A stretch of 64,000 nt of DNA from Clostridium folliculivorans (GTDB taxonomy: Bacteria; Bacillota; Clostridia; Clostridiales; Clostridiaceae). The notes under the pieces were generated by a model that ran no database searches, had not been told where the DNA came from, and saw only the letters and a list, made by a program, of their open reading frames with translations. Location: NCBI RefSeq assembly GCF_024341905.1, contig NZ_BQXY01000002.1, forward strand, positions 558,001-622,000. The letters run 5' to 3'. The translations under genes and the position numbers were made by a program. Each line of letters starts with the position of its first letter. The first letter of the stretch is position 1. Below, one piece after another: positions 1-8,543 of this stretch.

Positions 1-534
1 TGCACCAAACCAGTCAATTACATAATATTTATTATCTACAATCATGATATTTCCTGGATGAAAATCTCCGTGACAAACATCCATTCCTTTTGGTAACTCC
101 TTCAAAATATCAAGGACAAATTTTTTAACATCATCATCTAACATCTCTGCTTTTTGTATTAAATGTGCTGCTCTATCATTTATTAAAATAAGTACCAATC
201 CTTCAACAGAACTCGTTGTGTCAACATGAAGACTAGCTAACTTTTCAGCATACTTGAAAAGCTGAAGAGGATTTTTCTTTATATGATCTAGCATCGTATC
301 CCCTTTAAGCCTCTCCATAATTATTGAAGGTCTTCCATTTATCTTCGTATATTCATATACTGTAGGTACAGCCTTGTTTTTCTTCTTCAAAGCTTGCATA
401 GTTGCCATTTCAGCTTTAAGATATTCCTCTTCTTCTACGTTTCGTAATACTCTTATAACTTTATCATTATCTAGTTCATAAATCTCTGCTTGCCCACCTT
501 GAGCAAGTAACTTAATTTTATTCAATTCTATCAT
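1..534 (-). CDS. APH/choline kinase-like phosphotransferase (3' end beyond window)
   Basis: Translation of the minus strand from the ATG at 534 stays open to the window edge (178 codons), so the C-terminus is missing. The protein opens with a kinase-like glycine loop (LLAQGGQAEIYEL), then EYLKAEMATM and IIMERLKGDTM, and has the catalytic Brenner motif CHGDFHPGNIM followed by YYVIDWFGA, the DFG-equivalent metal-binding Asp. This fits the aminoglycoside/choline/homoserine phosphotransferase fold; the substrate cannot be told. The ATG lacks a good ribosome binding site. An in-frame TTG 24 nt upstream is an alternative start. It lies 69 nt downstream of the tetR-type gene on the same strand and is probably cotranscribed with it. 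Confidence 0.85.
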   Translation of the reverse strand, partial: MIELNKIKLLAQGGQAEIYELDNDKVIRVLRNVEEEEYLKAEMATMQALKKKNKAVPTVYEYTKINGRPSIIMERLKGDTMLDHIKKNPLQLFKYAEKLASLHVDTTSSVEGLVLILINDRAAHLIQKAEMLDDDVKKFVLDILKELPKGMDVCHGDFHPGNIMIVDNKYYVIDWFGA

Positions 535-603
535 AACAAGATCTAATAAGTACAACTGAGCATACCTATTAAAAACCCACCTCCAATCTATTTATTTTTT
601 TAC

Positions 604-1299
604 TTAACTAAACTTAATTAGTTCATCAGCCACCTTATCCAATTCTAAAAACATGCTTTTAATGGTTCTTTGTATATCTTCCTTAGAAAATTCAATTTTT
701 AAAGACTGAAGAGAAGAAACCGCTAGAGGATAACAATATTCTTTGAAATCAGTTTTATCATCAGTCCTTAGCCAATAGCTTATAGCATAGTTAAAAGAAC
801 CTTCATGTACTATAGCTGACACCTTAACATCTGGAACATCAATTATTCCTATAGCTTTCAAACGCTTTAAAATCCCCTCCATGTCTTCACAGGATTTCAT
901 AACAAGTTCTTGATATCTTTCTTCAAATCGAGAGTTTATTCGCAAAGCTTCAACAAGCAAGATTTTTGCAAGTTGCCTATACTTTTGATAGGTCCATATA
1001 CTGGCAGCTACTACATTAGCGAACTTTTCAGAAGCTACCGAAGTTTCCTTTTTCATAGCATAATTTTTTATGTTGCTTATTATTTGTTCCATATGATCAT
1101 ATAATTCCTCAAAGAGTTCTTCCTTGTTCTTAAAATACAAATAAAATGTACCAACAGAAACTTCAGCCTTATTTGTTATATCTTTTATTGAAGTATTGTT
1201 ATATCCTTTTTCCGCGAAGACTTTAGATGCAGTTTCAAAGATTAATTTTCTTTTTTCATCTTTACGTGATTCTGTTTTATCTGACTTTTTGTACACCAT
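604..1299 (-). CDS. TetR/AcrR family transcriptional regulator
   Basis: A 231-aa regulator. Residues about 17-63 form the TetR helix-turn-helix (KLIFETASKVFAEKGYNNTS, then VSVGTFYLYFKNKEELF). The remainder is a helical ligand-binding and dimerisation domain of normal family length, with no specific ligand signature. The start is supported by GGAGGAG 7 nt upstream of the ATG. A perfect 18-bp inverted repeat at 1349-1366, about 50 bp upstream, is a likely autoregulatory operator. The likely regulated partner is the phosphotransferase gene immediately downstream. Confidence 0.93.
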   Translation of the reverse strand: MVYKKSDKTESRKDEKRKLIFETASKVFAEKGYNNTSIKDITNKAEVSVGTFYLYFKNKEELFEELYDHMEQIISNIKNYAMKKETSVASEKFANVVAASIWTYQKYRQLAKILLVEALRINSRFEERYQELVMKSCEDMEGILKRLKAIGIIDVPDVKVSAIVHEGSFNYAISYWLRTDDKTDFKEYCYPLAVSSLQSLKIEFSKEDIQRTIKSMFLELDKVADELIKFS

Positions 1300-1348
1300 A
1301 ATAAATCTCCTCCATAATGGGAACTTTATACTTTCCTATGTAGTAAGT

Positions 1349-1366
1349 AATGAATTGTAATTCATT
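1349..1366. promoter_or_regulatory. Candidate TetR operator
   Basis: Perfect inverted repeat AATGAATT-GT-AATTCATT upstream of the TetR gene. Its length and symmetry are typical of TetR-family operators. The rest of the 360-bp gap to 1660 holds only the metG-side terminator. Confidence 0.6.
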
Positions 1367-1562
1367 TCTTAGAATAAGCATATTATCTTTACCATCATCT
1401 GTCAATAATTATCTAATATAATCAATAAAAATCTTCCATAATACGTTTTATTTAACCCTATAGTCTATTAAGTTCTATTTTTACTGCATTTACTAAAAGG
1501 TTATCCTAATCTCTTGAAATTACTAGTTTAGATATCATAGAAATTATACGCTTTCCTCTACA

Positions 1563-1593
1563 ACAAAAAAAGAACCCTATAATAGGATTCTTC
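1563..1593 (-). terminator. Intrinsic terminator of the metG-like gene
   Basis: On the minus strand a 10-bp stem, AAGAATCCTA / TAGGGTTCTT with G-U pairs and loop TTA, is followed by seven U. It lies about 70 nt after the stop codon of the synthetase-like gene. Confidence 0.85.
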
Positions 1594-1659
1594 TTAAAGC
1601 ATAATATATAAATTAGGGCTCTTTCTAATTTCAGCAAAGTACTTATTATTTAGAAACCT

Positions 1660-3651
1660 TTACCCAGAGATTTGACTCTCATGTTTTGAGAAGAAGTCTA
1701 CTCTTGGTTCTAAGTATTTTAATTTATGAGTAGCTGGATCACCTAAAAGAGCATTAATTGGATTAAAAATATAATCCCAACTCCAAAGTTTTTCATCTAT
1801 ATTTAAATATTCTCTTACCATCTCACAGCCATTTGGAGCAATAGGATGTATTAAGGTTATAGCTGTTCTTACAGCATGAAATGAGTCTATAAGTACTTGC
1901 CTTCGTAATTCATTATCTTCCTTACTTTCTGCTTGCTTCATATTATTTACCCAATATTTATTCATATTACGAATATAACTATCCAAAACATAAGTTACAA
2001 TATGAAACTCGTGATTGTACATGTGCTTTTCATAAGTTAAAATAGCTTCATTTGATTCCTCTAAAATTTCCTTGCTAATTTCTCCTACTGGTATGGTGCC
2101 ATCAAAATACTTTTGTGCTGTATAGAAGCAAGAACGTACAAGTCTATTAAACACATTTGTAAGCAGATTACCATCCTTCAAAACAGTATCAGGACCTTGT
2201 TTATCCTTATCATCCATAAAAGCTTGAGGTGCAAAGCTTACACTTTTCTTAACTAATCCAAGACTTAAAAAATGCATACGTAATTGCTCTGCAGTATAGT
2301 ATTCTAATAGTCCTCTTGCCATAGGTGGTTTTATAGAGCCACTGCTGCTAGCTTTCTTATCCATAAAAAGCAGATGATTATTTGCAATTAAATGAGGAAT
2401 ATTCACATTTTCCCAGTCTACTTTATCATCTTTATCTATTCCTAATAAAGCCATAAGCATTGCCATCTCAGCAACTCCATAGAAATAGATGTTGTCTTCA
2501 CCAATAAATTGATATACTTTCGAATCTTTTCCAGTCCAAAACTCTTTCCATGCTTCTGAATCTTTTCCGATGCTTTCCAGATAAGCTTTAGTAAAAGATA
2601 CTGGAGCCCAAAGAGATTCAGGCCAAACCCAGAAAGTTAAATCCTTAAGTTCTTCTTTTTCAGGGACTTCTATCCCCCACTCAACATTACCTGATAATCT
2701 AAAAGGCACTAGAGTCTTGCCAGTTCTAAAACGGATACCCATCTTATCAAAAACTTCTCTTGCCTTATCTCTATCATCTAGATTTTCAAAAACAAAAGAA
2801 ACAGATGGCTTCTTTGGTTCATCTATAATGGTGTGTTTTGGTAACTTTTCTTCTAAATCTGTTACCTCTTCTAACTGCTTACGTTTAACATATATAATTG
2901 GTTGCTTTAAAAATTCTTCGATTGTATTTAGTAAATACTTACGCCAATTCGTATTCTTTCTTAAATAATCTACTTCTTCATTTAAAAGCCTATTATATTC
3001 ATCCAATTTAAAGTACCAATTTGTAACATCTCTAAGTTCTGGTACTTTACCTGACAAAGTGCTCTTTGGATCTATTAATTCAATCGGCATAAATTGATGT
3101 CCTAAATCACACTCATCAGCATAAGCTTTTTCAGATGTGCATCCTTCTATAGGACATTTGCCTATTACTTGACGACCATTTAATAGAACTTTCTTATCTG
3201 GATCATAAAACTGTGGAGATGATAATTTAACTAAATATCCACCTTCATATAATTTATTGAATACACTAGCAGATACCTCTTTGTGTATTTCACCAGCTCT
3301 ATCCAGTGCTGATGCAGCATAAAGATTTAGTTCCATTTCATATTTATTAAGCACTTCTTTTTGCTTTTCATGGTTTTCACGAACATAATCCTCAATAGTT
3401 CCTTCATAGTTATTTTCGTCTACCATTTTTCTGTAGCTTGCAGAAATAGGTGATCCATAACAATCTGTTCCTGATACAAATATAACATTTTCTTTTCCAA
3501 TTCTATCTCTTAAAAACCTTGCAAAGGTATCTGCATGAACAAACACTCCACCAACGTGTCCAAAGTGTAGTTCTTTATTTCCATAAGGCATACCTGAAGT
3601 TATAACTGCTTTCTTTGGAAATATTGGGCGTTCTATTTTTCTTTTTTCCAT
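1660..3651 (-). CDS. Methionyl-tRNA synthetase-like protein with variant KMSKS loop
   Basis: A 663-aa class I aminoacyl-tRNA synthetase of the MetRS family, which would charge tRNA-Met in the cytoplasm. The HIGH motif is HFGH (residues about 29-32, after TSGMPYGNKEL). A zinc knuckle CPIEGC...CDLGH lies near 165-185, FWVWPESLWAP marks the catalytic core, and a helical anticodon-binding domain follows from about 510. Two oddities are visible. The KMSKS loop reads KASSS (about 433-437), losing the second lysine. A segment at about 245-320 with an alpha/beta-looking stretch (VSFVFENLDDRDKAREVF) sits inside the catalytic half and is longer than usual. The ATG at 3651 has AAGGAG 8 nt upstream. It may be a paralogue rather than the housekeeping enzyme. 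A T-box leader lies about 450 nt upstream. Confidence 0.85.
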   Translation of the reverse strand: MEKRKIERPIFPKKAVITSGMPYGNKELHFGHVGGVFVHADTFARFLRDRIGKENVIFVSGTDCYGSPISASYRKMVDENNYEGTIEDYVRENHEKQKEVLNKYEMELNLYAASALDRAGEIHKEVSASVFNKLYEGGYLVKLSSPQFYDPDKKVLLNGRQVIGKCPIEGCTSEKAYADECDLGHQFMPIELIDPKSTLSGKVPELRDVTNWYFKLDEYNRLLNEEVDYLRKNTNWRKYLLNTIEEFLKQPIIYVKRKQLEEVTDLEEKLPKHTIIDEPKKPSVSFVFENLDDRDKAREVFDKMGIRFRTGKTLVPFRLSGNVEWGIEVPEKEELKDLTFWVWPESLWAPVSFTKAYLESIGKDSEAWKEFWTGKDSKVYQFIGEDNIYFYGVAEMAMLMALLGIDKDDKVDWENVNIPHLIANNHLLFMDKKASSSGSIKPPMARGLLEYYTAEQLRMHFLSLGLVKKSVSFAPQAFMDDKDKQGPDTVLKDGNLLTNVFNRLVRSCFYTAQKYFDGTIPVGEISKEILEESNEAILTYEKHMYNHEFHIVTYVLDSYIRNMNKYWVNNMKQAESKEDNELRRQVLIDSFHAVRTAITLIHPIAPNGCEMVREYLNIDEKLWSWDYIFNPINALLGDPATHKLKYLEPRVDFFSKHESQISG

Positions 3652-3712
3652 TTTGCACACTCCTTAAATGTAATAACATCGACTAACTAATTTATTTAAA
3701 TCTACAAAAAAG

Positions 3713-3812
3713 TTGCTGAGCGACCTTCTTTAGTGAGCTTTTTTAACACACCTGCTTTCCGAATGTATATGAGGAAAATCTGGCAGGTGAATAAGTTTTC
3801 TTTTTTATTCTT
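3713..3812 (+). repeat. R2 repeat copy
   Basis: Contains a GCTGAGCGACC...AGTGAGC hairpin followed by a T-run, then the R2 core: ACACACCTGC, TTTCCGAATGTATATGAGGA, and AATCTGGCAGGTGAATAAG. In this copy the core stem is CACCTGC/GCAGGTG, whereas other copies read CTGCC/GGCAGGCG, so pairing is kept despite sequence change. It lies between the T-box leader and the metG-like gene. Confidence 0.75.
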
Positions 3813-4039
3813 TAACTTATATTATCTTTTAAGCCTGTTATACATAGTTATCCATAGATATATCTAAAATATAATTTCCTAAAGAATAAAAAATCAATAA
3901 TAAAATTACTATTAATTGTACATATGATTGCAAATTTTACTGCCTAATTCATATTAAGTTTATCTGCATCCAGCCTACTGACGCTTAATTCAAAATAATA
4001 TATTACTTAAGTTATCCAAAACTAACTTTTTTATTTTAA

Positions 4040-4098
4040 CTCCTTAATATTACTAGGTTTAGCTTTCAAAAATTTTATACTTTCTTAGACAGTAAAAA
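4040..4098 (-). repeat. R4 repeat copy after the T-box terminator
   Basis: The minus strand reads TTTTTACTGTCTAAGAAAG, then TATAAAATTTTTGAAAGC and TAAACC. It begins a few bases after the T-run of the T-box terminator. Related copies occur at 18246, 24826, 27000, 38661 and 54066. Confidence 0.65.
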
Positions 4099-4103
4099 GG
4101 GTA

Positions 4104-4372
4104 TAAAAAAAACACCTCCTACAATAATCTGTAGGGGCGAATTGATCGCGGTACCACCCTGCTTCATTAGCATGTTACCATGCTAATCTTATCAAGTACT
4201 AACACATACTCTAGTTCCGTAACGTGAACAAACGTCATAGTATCACCTATTCCTCAAAATAAGATCCGTATGCAGCTCCAAGCCTTGTTTCATTAAAATT
4301 TCCACTGTTCCATCTCAGCAAAAGGAACTCTCTGTAAGCTTCAAAGATAATTACTCTTCTTTTCATAGCCTT
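4104..4372 (-). ncRNA. T-box leader (tRNA-sensing riboswitch), specifier possibly ACA (Thr)
   Basis: The minus strand carries the hallmark T-box sequence GGTGGTACCGCG (4149-4160), preceded by Stem I elements: AGTA (GAAGAGTAA), AGAGAG, and GAAACAAGGCTTGGAGC. It ends in a terminator, CCTACA-GATTAT-TGTAGG plus eight U at about 4104-4132. The established layout has the 3' strand of the specifier loop as GAA followed by the specifier codon. Here that reads GAA-ACA-AGG, which would be threonine, not methionine. An ATG two bases before the GAA is the competing reading. The next gene downstream is the metG-like gene, about 450 nt away. Confidence 0.9.
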
Positions 4373-4378
4373 TATTTT

Positions 4379-4407
4379 AATATATAAAATCAATTGATTA
4401 ATGTCAA
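4379..4407 (-). promoter_or_regulatory. Sigma-A promoter of the T-box leader
   Basis: The minus strand has TTGACA (4402-4407), a 17-bp spacer and TATATT (4379-4384), predicting transcription to start just before the T-box Stem I. Confidence 0.8.
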
Positions 4408-4560
4408 GAATTATTAATATTTATTATTATTTCCTAAATTAAAAAACTTATAATTACACTTTATGGAAATTCTCAGCTATTTCTAAGCTTTAGTCTATAT
4501 TATTATACTATTGCAATTATTGGATATGTTTTACTAACATATAACATAAATAATTCTATA

Positions 4561-4661
4561 GATGTACCACTTCGAACCGAAATTTATTTTTAAAACTCTC
4601 ACGGTTTCTGGTGAGAGAATTTAAAAATAATATATTTTATTACGAAGTGGTACATCCATAT
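4561..4661. repeat. R3 repeat copy (~95-bp palindrome)
   Basis: Begins GATGTACCACTTCG and ends CGAAGTGGTACATC, a 14-bp perfect terminal inverted repeat. It encloses inner stems ATTTTTAAAA / TTTAAAAAT and CTCTCAC / GTGAGAG. This is the cleanest copy of the family. Confidence 0.8.
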
Positions 4662-4769
4662 ATTTAGCCAAACATGTTCATTAGAGAGTTTTTATATTTT
4701 ACTAATTTATTAATCTATATATTTCTTATATAGATAAATTTTAAAACTGTGAAAGAAGGTAATTAACAA

Positions 4770-4949
4770 ATGAATATATCAAAATTATTTCAATCTGCAT
4801 CTTTAAATAATATTTATTCCAGTAGACAAACTCAAACCGTTGATACAGTTTCAAGTGCAACAAAAACTCCAAAGATACAGAAACCAGACACAATTTCAAG
4901 TGCAACCAAATCAAATGGTGGAGATCACTACTTCGAAGCAAGGGTTTAA
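4770..4949 (+). CDS. Hypothetical 59-aa protein with internal repeat
   Basis: A small ORF starting MNISKLFQSASLNN and ending GGDHYFEARV, preceded by AAGAAGGT about 8 nt from the ATG. The centre carries an imperfect repeat, DTVSSATKT and DTISSATKS, separated by PKIQKP. There is no signal peptide or membrane segment and I recognise no family. The repeat, composition and ribosome binding site favour a real gene over noise. The antisense 66-aa frame over the same bases looks like a shadow. It lies just downstream of the R3 repeat. It could be a small cytosolic or secreted peptide; I give no function. Confidence 0.5.
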   Translation: MNISKLFQSASLNNIYSSRQTQTVDTVSSATKTPKIQKPDTISSATKSNGGDHYFEARV

Positions 4950-5200
4950 TTACATAATAATAAATAATTACTCCTAATTCAAAAAATTCAACCCTATTTC
5001 TAAAAATTAATAGAAATTTGGAATATACTTTTATATCAATATAAAAACTCTCTTTTGTATATAAAAATGAAAAACTTCACACTTAAGCTTATATCATAAA
5101 CAATTCATCCTTTCTTCCTGTAAGTTTTCAAAGCTCAACTCCCATTGATACTTATCAAGATAGCTCATTTTTCCTCTCTTAATATCACTTTATGTATAAA

Positions 5201-5233
5201 GCCTCATACTTATTTCATAAATAAATATGAGGC
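5201..5233. terminator. Hairpin, possible terminator
   Basis: GCCTCATA ... TATGAGGC with an inner TTATTT/AAATAA stem, followed on the plus strand by AATTTTATAA. It could terminate a transcript from the small 59-aa ORF. The U-tract is weak. Apart from this hairpin and the azlC promoter, nothing else is visible in the 4950-5344 gap. Confidence 0.4.
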
Positions 5234-5255
5234 AATTTTATAAAACTAAGTGATA

Positions 5256-5284
5256 TTGCAAAATCTTACCCTTTATACTATAAT
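5256..5284 (+). promoter_or_regulatory. Promoter of azlCD
   Basis: TTGCAA (5256-5261), 17-bp spacer, TATAAT (5279-5284), 60 nt before the azlC start codon. Confidence 0.75.
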
Positions 5285-5344
5285 TTCGGATAGTACATTT
5301 TTATGAATATAATATCATTTCATCTGAATTAAGGGGGCATTTAT

Positions 5345-6064
5345 ATGAAAAAAGCAATTAAATCGGCATTTCCTGTTACCATACCTGTAATGTTAGGATA
5401 TGTGTCAGTAGGCATAGCCTTTGGACTGCTGCTAGAAAAGTCTGGTTACAACTTCTTATGGGCAATTTTAATGAGCATATTAATCTATGCTGGATCAATG
5501 CAATTTATAGCTATTAATCTTTTAACCTGTGGGGCAGGTTTAATTGAAATCGCACTGATGACTTTATTTGTAAACATAAGACATGTCTTTTATGGTTTAT
5601 CCTTTATTGAGAGTTTTAAAGAGATGGGTAAGAAAAAGACCTATATGATTTTTTCTCTTACCGATGAAACTTACTCTCTACTTTGCGCTTCAAAAGCTCC
5701 TGAAGGAGTTAATAACAACCAATTCATGTTCTTCATATCACTATTTAACCAAATATACTGGATTATTGGCAGTGCAATTGGCTCAATAGCAGGTTCACTT
5801 ATAACTTTTAATACAAGAGGAATTGATTTTGCAATGACCGCTTTATTTGTAGTAATTTTCATTGAACAATGGTCAACCTATAAAAATCATACTCCCGTTT
5901 TGATAGGTGCATGCTCCACAATTTTATCTCTTATCTTATTTGGTCCAAGCAATTTAATTCTACCATCAATGATTTTCATATCTATAACATTGATGGTATT
6001 CCAAAAACAGATAGAGGGAAAAAATTACGGTGTTAATAAAGGAGAGGTGAGTAATGAATGTTAA
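5345..6064 (+). CDS. azlC: AzlC family branched-chain amino acid exporter subunit
   Basis: A 239-aa polytopic membrane protein matching AzlC: N-terminal FPVTIPVMLGYVSVGIAFGL, the family-typical SMQFIAINLL and NIRHVFYGLS, and DETYSLL. With AzlD it forms a two-component branched-chain amino acid (and azaleucine) efflux permease in the cytoplasmic membrane. AAGGGGG is 8 nt before the ATG, and a consensus promoter lies 60 nt upstream. Its end overlaps the azlD start by 11 nt, implying translational coupling. Confidence 0.93.
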   Translation: MKKAIKSAFPVTIPVMLGYVSVGIAFGLLLEKSGYNFLWAILMSILIYAGSMQFIAINLLTCGAGLIEIALMTLFVNIRHVFYGLSFIESFKEMGKKKTYMIFSLTDETYSLLCASKAPEGVNNNQFMFFISLFNQIYWIIGSAIGSIAGSLITFNTRGIDFAMTALFVVIFIEQWSTYKNHTPVLIGACSTILSLILFGPSNLILPSMIFISITLMVFQKQIEGKNYGVNKGEVSNEC

Positions 6065-6389
6065 TATTAGTTCTACCCTAATTTCTATAATAATTATTGC
6101 CATAGTTACTTTCGGTACAAGGATTGCTCCTTTTATCCTTTTTGGAAAAGGAAAGTCTACACCAAAGTATGTACTATATCTAGGCAATTATTTACCTCCT
6201 GCTGTTATGGCAATGCTGATAATTTACTGCTTAAAAAATGTTAGCTTAATAACTTTTCCTTTTGGAATTCCTGAACTGATTGGCATATCCTCAGTAGCGA
6301 TATTACATATATGGAAAAGAAATAATTTGCTTAGCATAATAGGTGGGACAGCCATCTATATGATAGCAATTCAATTTATATTTGTATAA
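6054..6389 (+). CDS. azlD: AzlD family branched-chain amino acid transport protein
   Basis: A 111-aa membrane protein with about four hydrophobic segments and the AzlD signature region TFGTRIAPFILFG, YLGNYLPPAVMAML. It is the small partner of AzlC. The start overlaps the azlC 3' end, with GGAGAGG 6 nt before the ATG. Confidence 0.92.
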   Translation: MNVNISSTLISIIIIAIVTFGTRIAPFILFGKGKSTPKYVLYLGNYLPPAVMAMLIIYCLKNVSLITFPFGIPELIGISSVAILHIWKRNNLLSIIGGTAIYMIAIQFIFV

Positions 6390-6512
6390 GATTAAATGCC
6401 ATGCACTTTTAGGCACTGCCTTATTTGTGCAAGGCTTGAATTTTCTAATGACTTTTGTACATAAAAATTAAACAGTTAGCCTTTATATTAATACTTCTTT
6501 ATTTACAGTAAC

Positions 6513-7268
6513 TTATTGAATAGGCGCCATAAGTATTCTTCCTGTTCCACGATATACATTTACTAATCCCTCACCAGAAACTGCGGAACCAAGCAAACTT
6601 TTACTAGACTTCTCAACACGGAAATCTAATGTATCTGACCATGCTATTGCATAGTTTCCATCAATTCTAACTTCATCATTTTCAACAATAAACTCTATAA
6701 GTTCAGCTCTTGGCACAGGGCTCTCTAGAACAGCAATGCCTTGACCTCTTAGACATAGATTAAACAATCCTTCTTTTCCAAGTACAGCTGACGAAAGGTT
6801 TGTCCTTGCAACAACCTTTTGTTGAACCTTTGATTCGCAAGCCAGGAACAAACCATCATCTAGCACTAACCCTCCCCAATCTGAAACATCTTCAAGCAAT
6901 ATATGTTTATATGTTGGTTCTAGCATTAATAAACCATTACCTTGATATTTAGGTTTAATTGCAGATTCTTTCGTTACTTTTGAAGATAAAGCCTTTCCAA
7001 ATAAATCTCCAAGCCCCTTAACATCCGCAGCCATAGTGACAGCTCCCGAAGTCCACTGCATAGCTCCAGCGCTTATTGTATATGCATTACCTTTGAGTTC
7101 AATCAGCACTTGTCTCTTTCTAATATTCATCTCAGAAGCAAAGTAAGCAGCCATTGCGGTTGCAGCGTTTACACTTAGATCTTTTTTGTACTCAAGTACT
7201 TTTACCTCTCCTCTAGCCTCTACCACCTCAATATTTTTATTTTCAAAAATATTTTTACAAGTTACCAT
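6513..7268 (-). CDS. AIM24 family protein
   Basis: A 251-aa soluble protein of the AIM24 (TIGR00266-like) family, a beta-rich fold related to tryptophan RNA-binding attenuator-like domains. Visible family features are GNAYTISAGAMQWTSGAV near residues 60-78, a glycine-rich middle (YQGNGLLMLEPTYKHILL) and a C-terminal GEGLVNVYRGTGRILMAP. The bacterial function is not established. AGGGGGAG lies 7-8 nt before the ATG. It is monocistronic; the next gene on this strand is far away. Confidence 0.88.
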   Translation of the reverse strand: MVTCKNIFENKNIEVVEARGEVKVLEYKKDLSVNAATAMAAYFASEMNIRKRQVLIELKGNAYTISAGAMQWTSGAVTMAADVKGLGDLFGKALSSKVTKESAIKPKYQGNGLLMLEPTYKHILLEDVSDWGGLVLDDGLFLACESKVQQKVVARTNLSSAVLGKEGLFNLCLRGQGIAVLESPVPRAELIEFIVENDEVRIDGNYAIAWSDTLDFRVEKSSKSLLGSAVSGEGLVNVYRGTGRILMAPIQ

Positions 7269-7335
7269 TTATATATCTCCCCCTAATACAAATTTAGATT
7301 TTAGTACATTTACTGTGAAACTTTTATATTTTATA

Positions 7336-7430
7336 GCTATGTTTGAGAAAATTGTTGAAATTAATTAGTTATACATGAGACTCTATATGACCAAGCTATT
7401 AGAATCAAATGTTTTTTTCAGATGGAAGTG
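7336..7430 (+). repeat. R1 left-arm fragment
   Basis: Matches the left flank and arm of R1: GCTATGTTTGAGAAAATTG, then TTGAAATTAATTAGTTATAC, CTATATGACC, AGAATCAAATG and TTTCAGATGGAAGTG. The right arm is absent, so this is a solo degenerate arm. It is the only recognisable feature in the 7269-7637 gap. Confidence 0.6.
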
Positions 7431-7637
7431 TTTCATTTAATCACTCATTAGCTATTACAAACAAGAATTTACCTTTTCATTTTACAGCTAGTTTTTTGGA
7501 ATTTTATTGACTTACAGTAAACTCTAAGGTGTACAATTTATGTATATTCTTATTAAATGATATACATTAATGAAAATAGAAAATTAAGTCTTGGTGCTTA
7601 AAATAATACTATCTAAAGATTGGAGTGTGTATTAAAA

Positions 7638-8489
7638 ATGAATTCTTTGAAGGATTGTTACAAGTTATCTAACGGCGTTGAAATCCCATGTGTAGGTCTA
7701 GGTACATGGCAAGCAGAAAATGGTGAAATTGCTATATCTTCTGTGCGCGATGCTCTTGAAGCTGGCTATCGTCATATTGATACTGCTGCTGGATATAAGA
7801 ATGAAGAAAGTGTTGGTATAGCAGTAAAGGAAAGTGGAATACCTAGAGAAGAAATTTTCATAACCAGTAAGCTTCATAATAATGATCATGGTTATGAAAA
7901 TACTATGAAGGCTTTCGGAGAGACTCTAAAGAAGCTTGATACTGATTACCTTGATCTTTATCTAATTCATTGGCCAAATCCTATAAAATATAGGGATTGT
8001 TGGGAAGAAGCAAATGCTGGCTCATGGAAGGCCTTTGAAGAACTTTATGCCGCTGGACATATCAGGTCAATTGGAGTAAGTAACTTTCATCCTCATCATA
8101 TAGAAGCCTTACTTAAAACAGCAACTATTGTTCCTATGGTTAATCAGATTAGACTTTGCCCTGGAGATACACAAGATGAACTTGTAGAGTACTGCAAAGC
8201 TCATAATATTCTATTAGAGGCATATAGTCCACTGGGAACTGGTTTGATTTTTGAATCAAAGGAAATGCAAGCTTTAGCAGAAAAGTACGGAAAATCAATT
8301 GCACAAATATGCATACGTTGGAGTTTGCAAATGGGATTTTTACCTCTTCCAAAGTCTGTAACAAAATCCCGTATTATTGAAAATGGAGATGTTTTTGCTT
8401 TTGAACTTTCGCAAGAGGATGTTAAACTTATTGCTGATTTAAATGGTGTTTGTGGATTTTCTAAAAATCCAGATAAAATTACATTCTAA
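7638..8489 (+). CDS. Aldo/keto reductase (AKR superfamily, 2,5-diketo-gluconate reductase-like)
   Basis: A 283-aa NADPH-dependent oxidoreductase of the AKR5-like group, a cytoplasmic TIM barrel that reduces carbonyls. The catalytic tetrad is visible: Asp and Tyr in HIDTAAGYKNE, Lys in FITSKL, His in YLIHWPNP. The family signature IRSIGVSNF is at about 150 and the cofactor-binding LPLPKSVTKSRI near 245. I place the start at the ATG at 7638, with GGAG 12 nt upstream, rather than at the in-frame TTG at 7620. It has its own downstream terminator. Confidence 0.93.
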   Translation: MNSLKDCYKLSNGVEIPCVGLGTWQAENGEIAISSVRDALEAGYRHIDTAAGYKNEESVGIAVKESGIPREEIFITSKLHNNDHGYENTMKAFGETLKKLDTDYLDLYLIHWPNPIKYRDCWEEANAGSWKAFEELYAAGHIRSIGVSNFHPHHIEALLKTATIVPMVNQIRLCPGDTQDELVEYCKAHNILLEAYSPLGTGLIFESKEMQALAEKYGKSIAQICIRWSLQMGFLPLPKSVTKSRIIENGDVFAFELSQEDVKLIADLNGVCGFSKNPDKITF

Positions 8490-8504
8490 TATCTTATATT
8501 ATAT

Positions 8505-8543
8505 AACTAAGGGCATGCTGGATTCTTCTGTATGCCCTTAGTT
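8505..8543 (+). terminator. Terminator of the aldo/keto reductase gene
   Basis: Perfect 12-bp stem AACTAAGGGCAT / ATGCCCTTAGTT with a 15-nt loop, 16 nt after the stop codon. The U-tract is short. Confidence 0.7.

Noticed and set aside
4741..4941. Minus-strand 66-aa open frame over the small ORF
   Set aside because: No ribosome binding site, Leu-rich anticodon-like composition, and the plus-strand 59-aa ORF over the same bases has a ribosome binding site and internal repeats.
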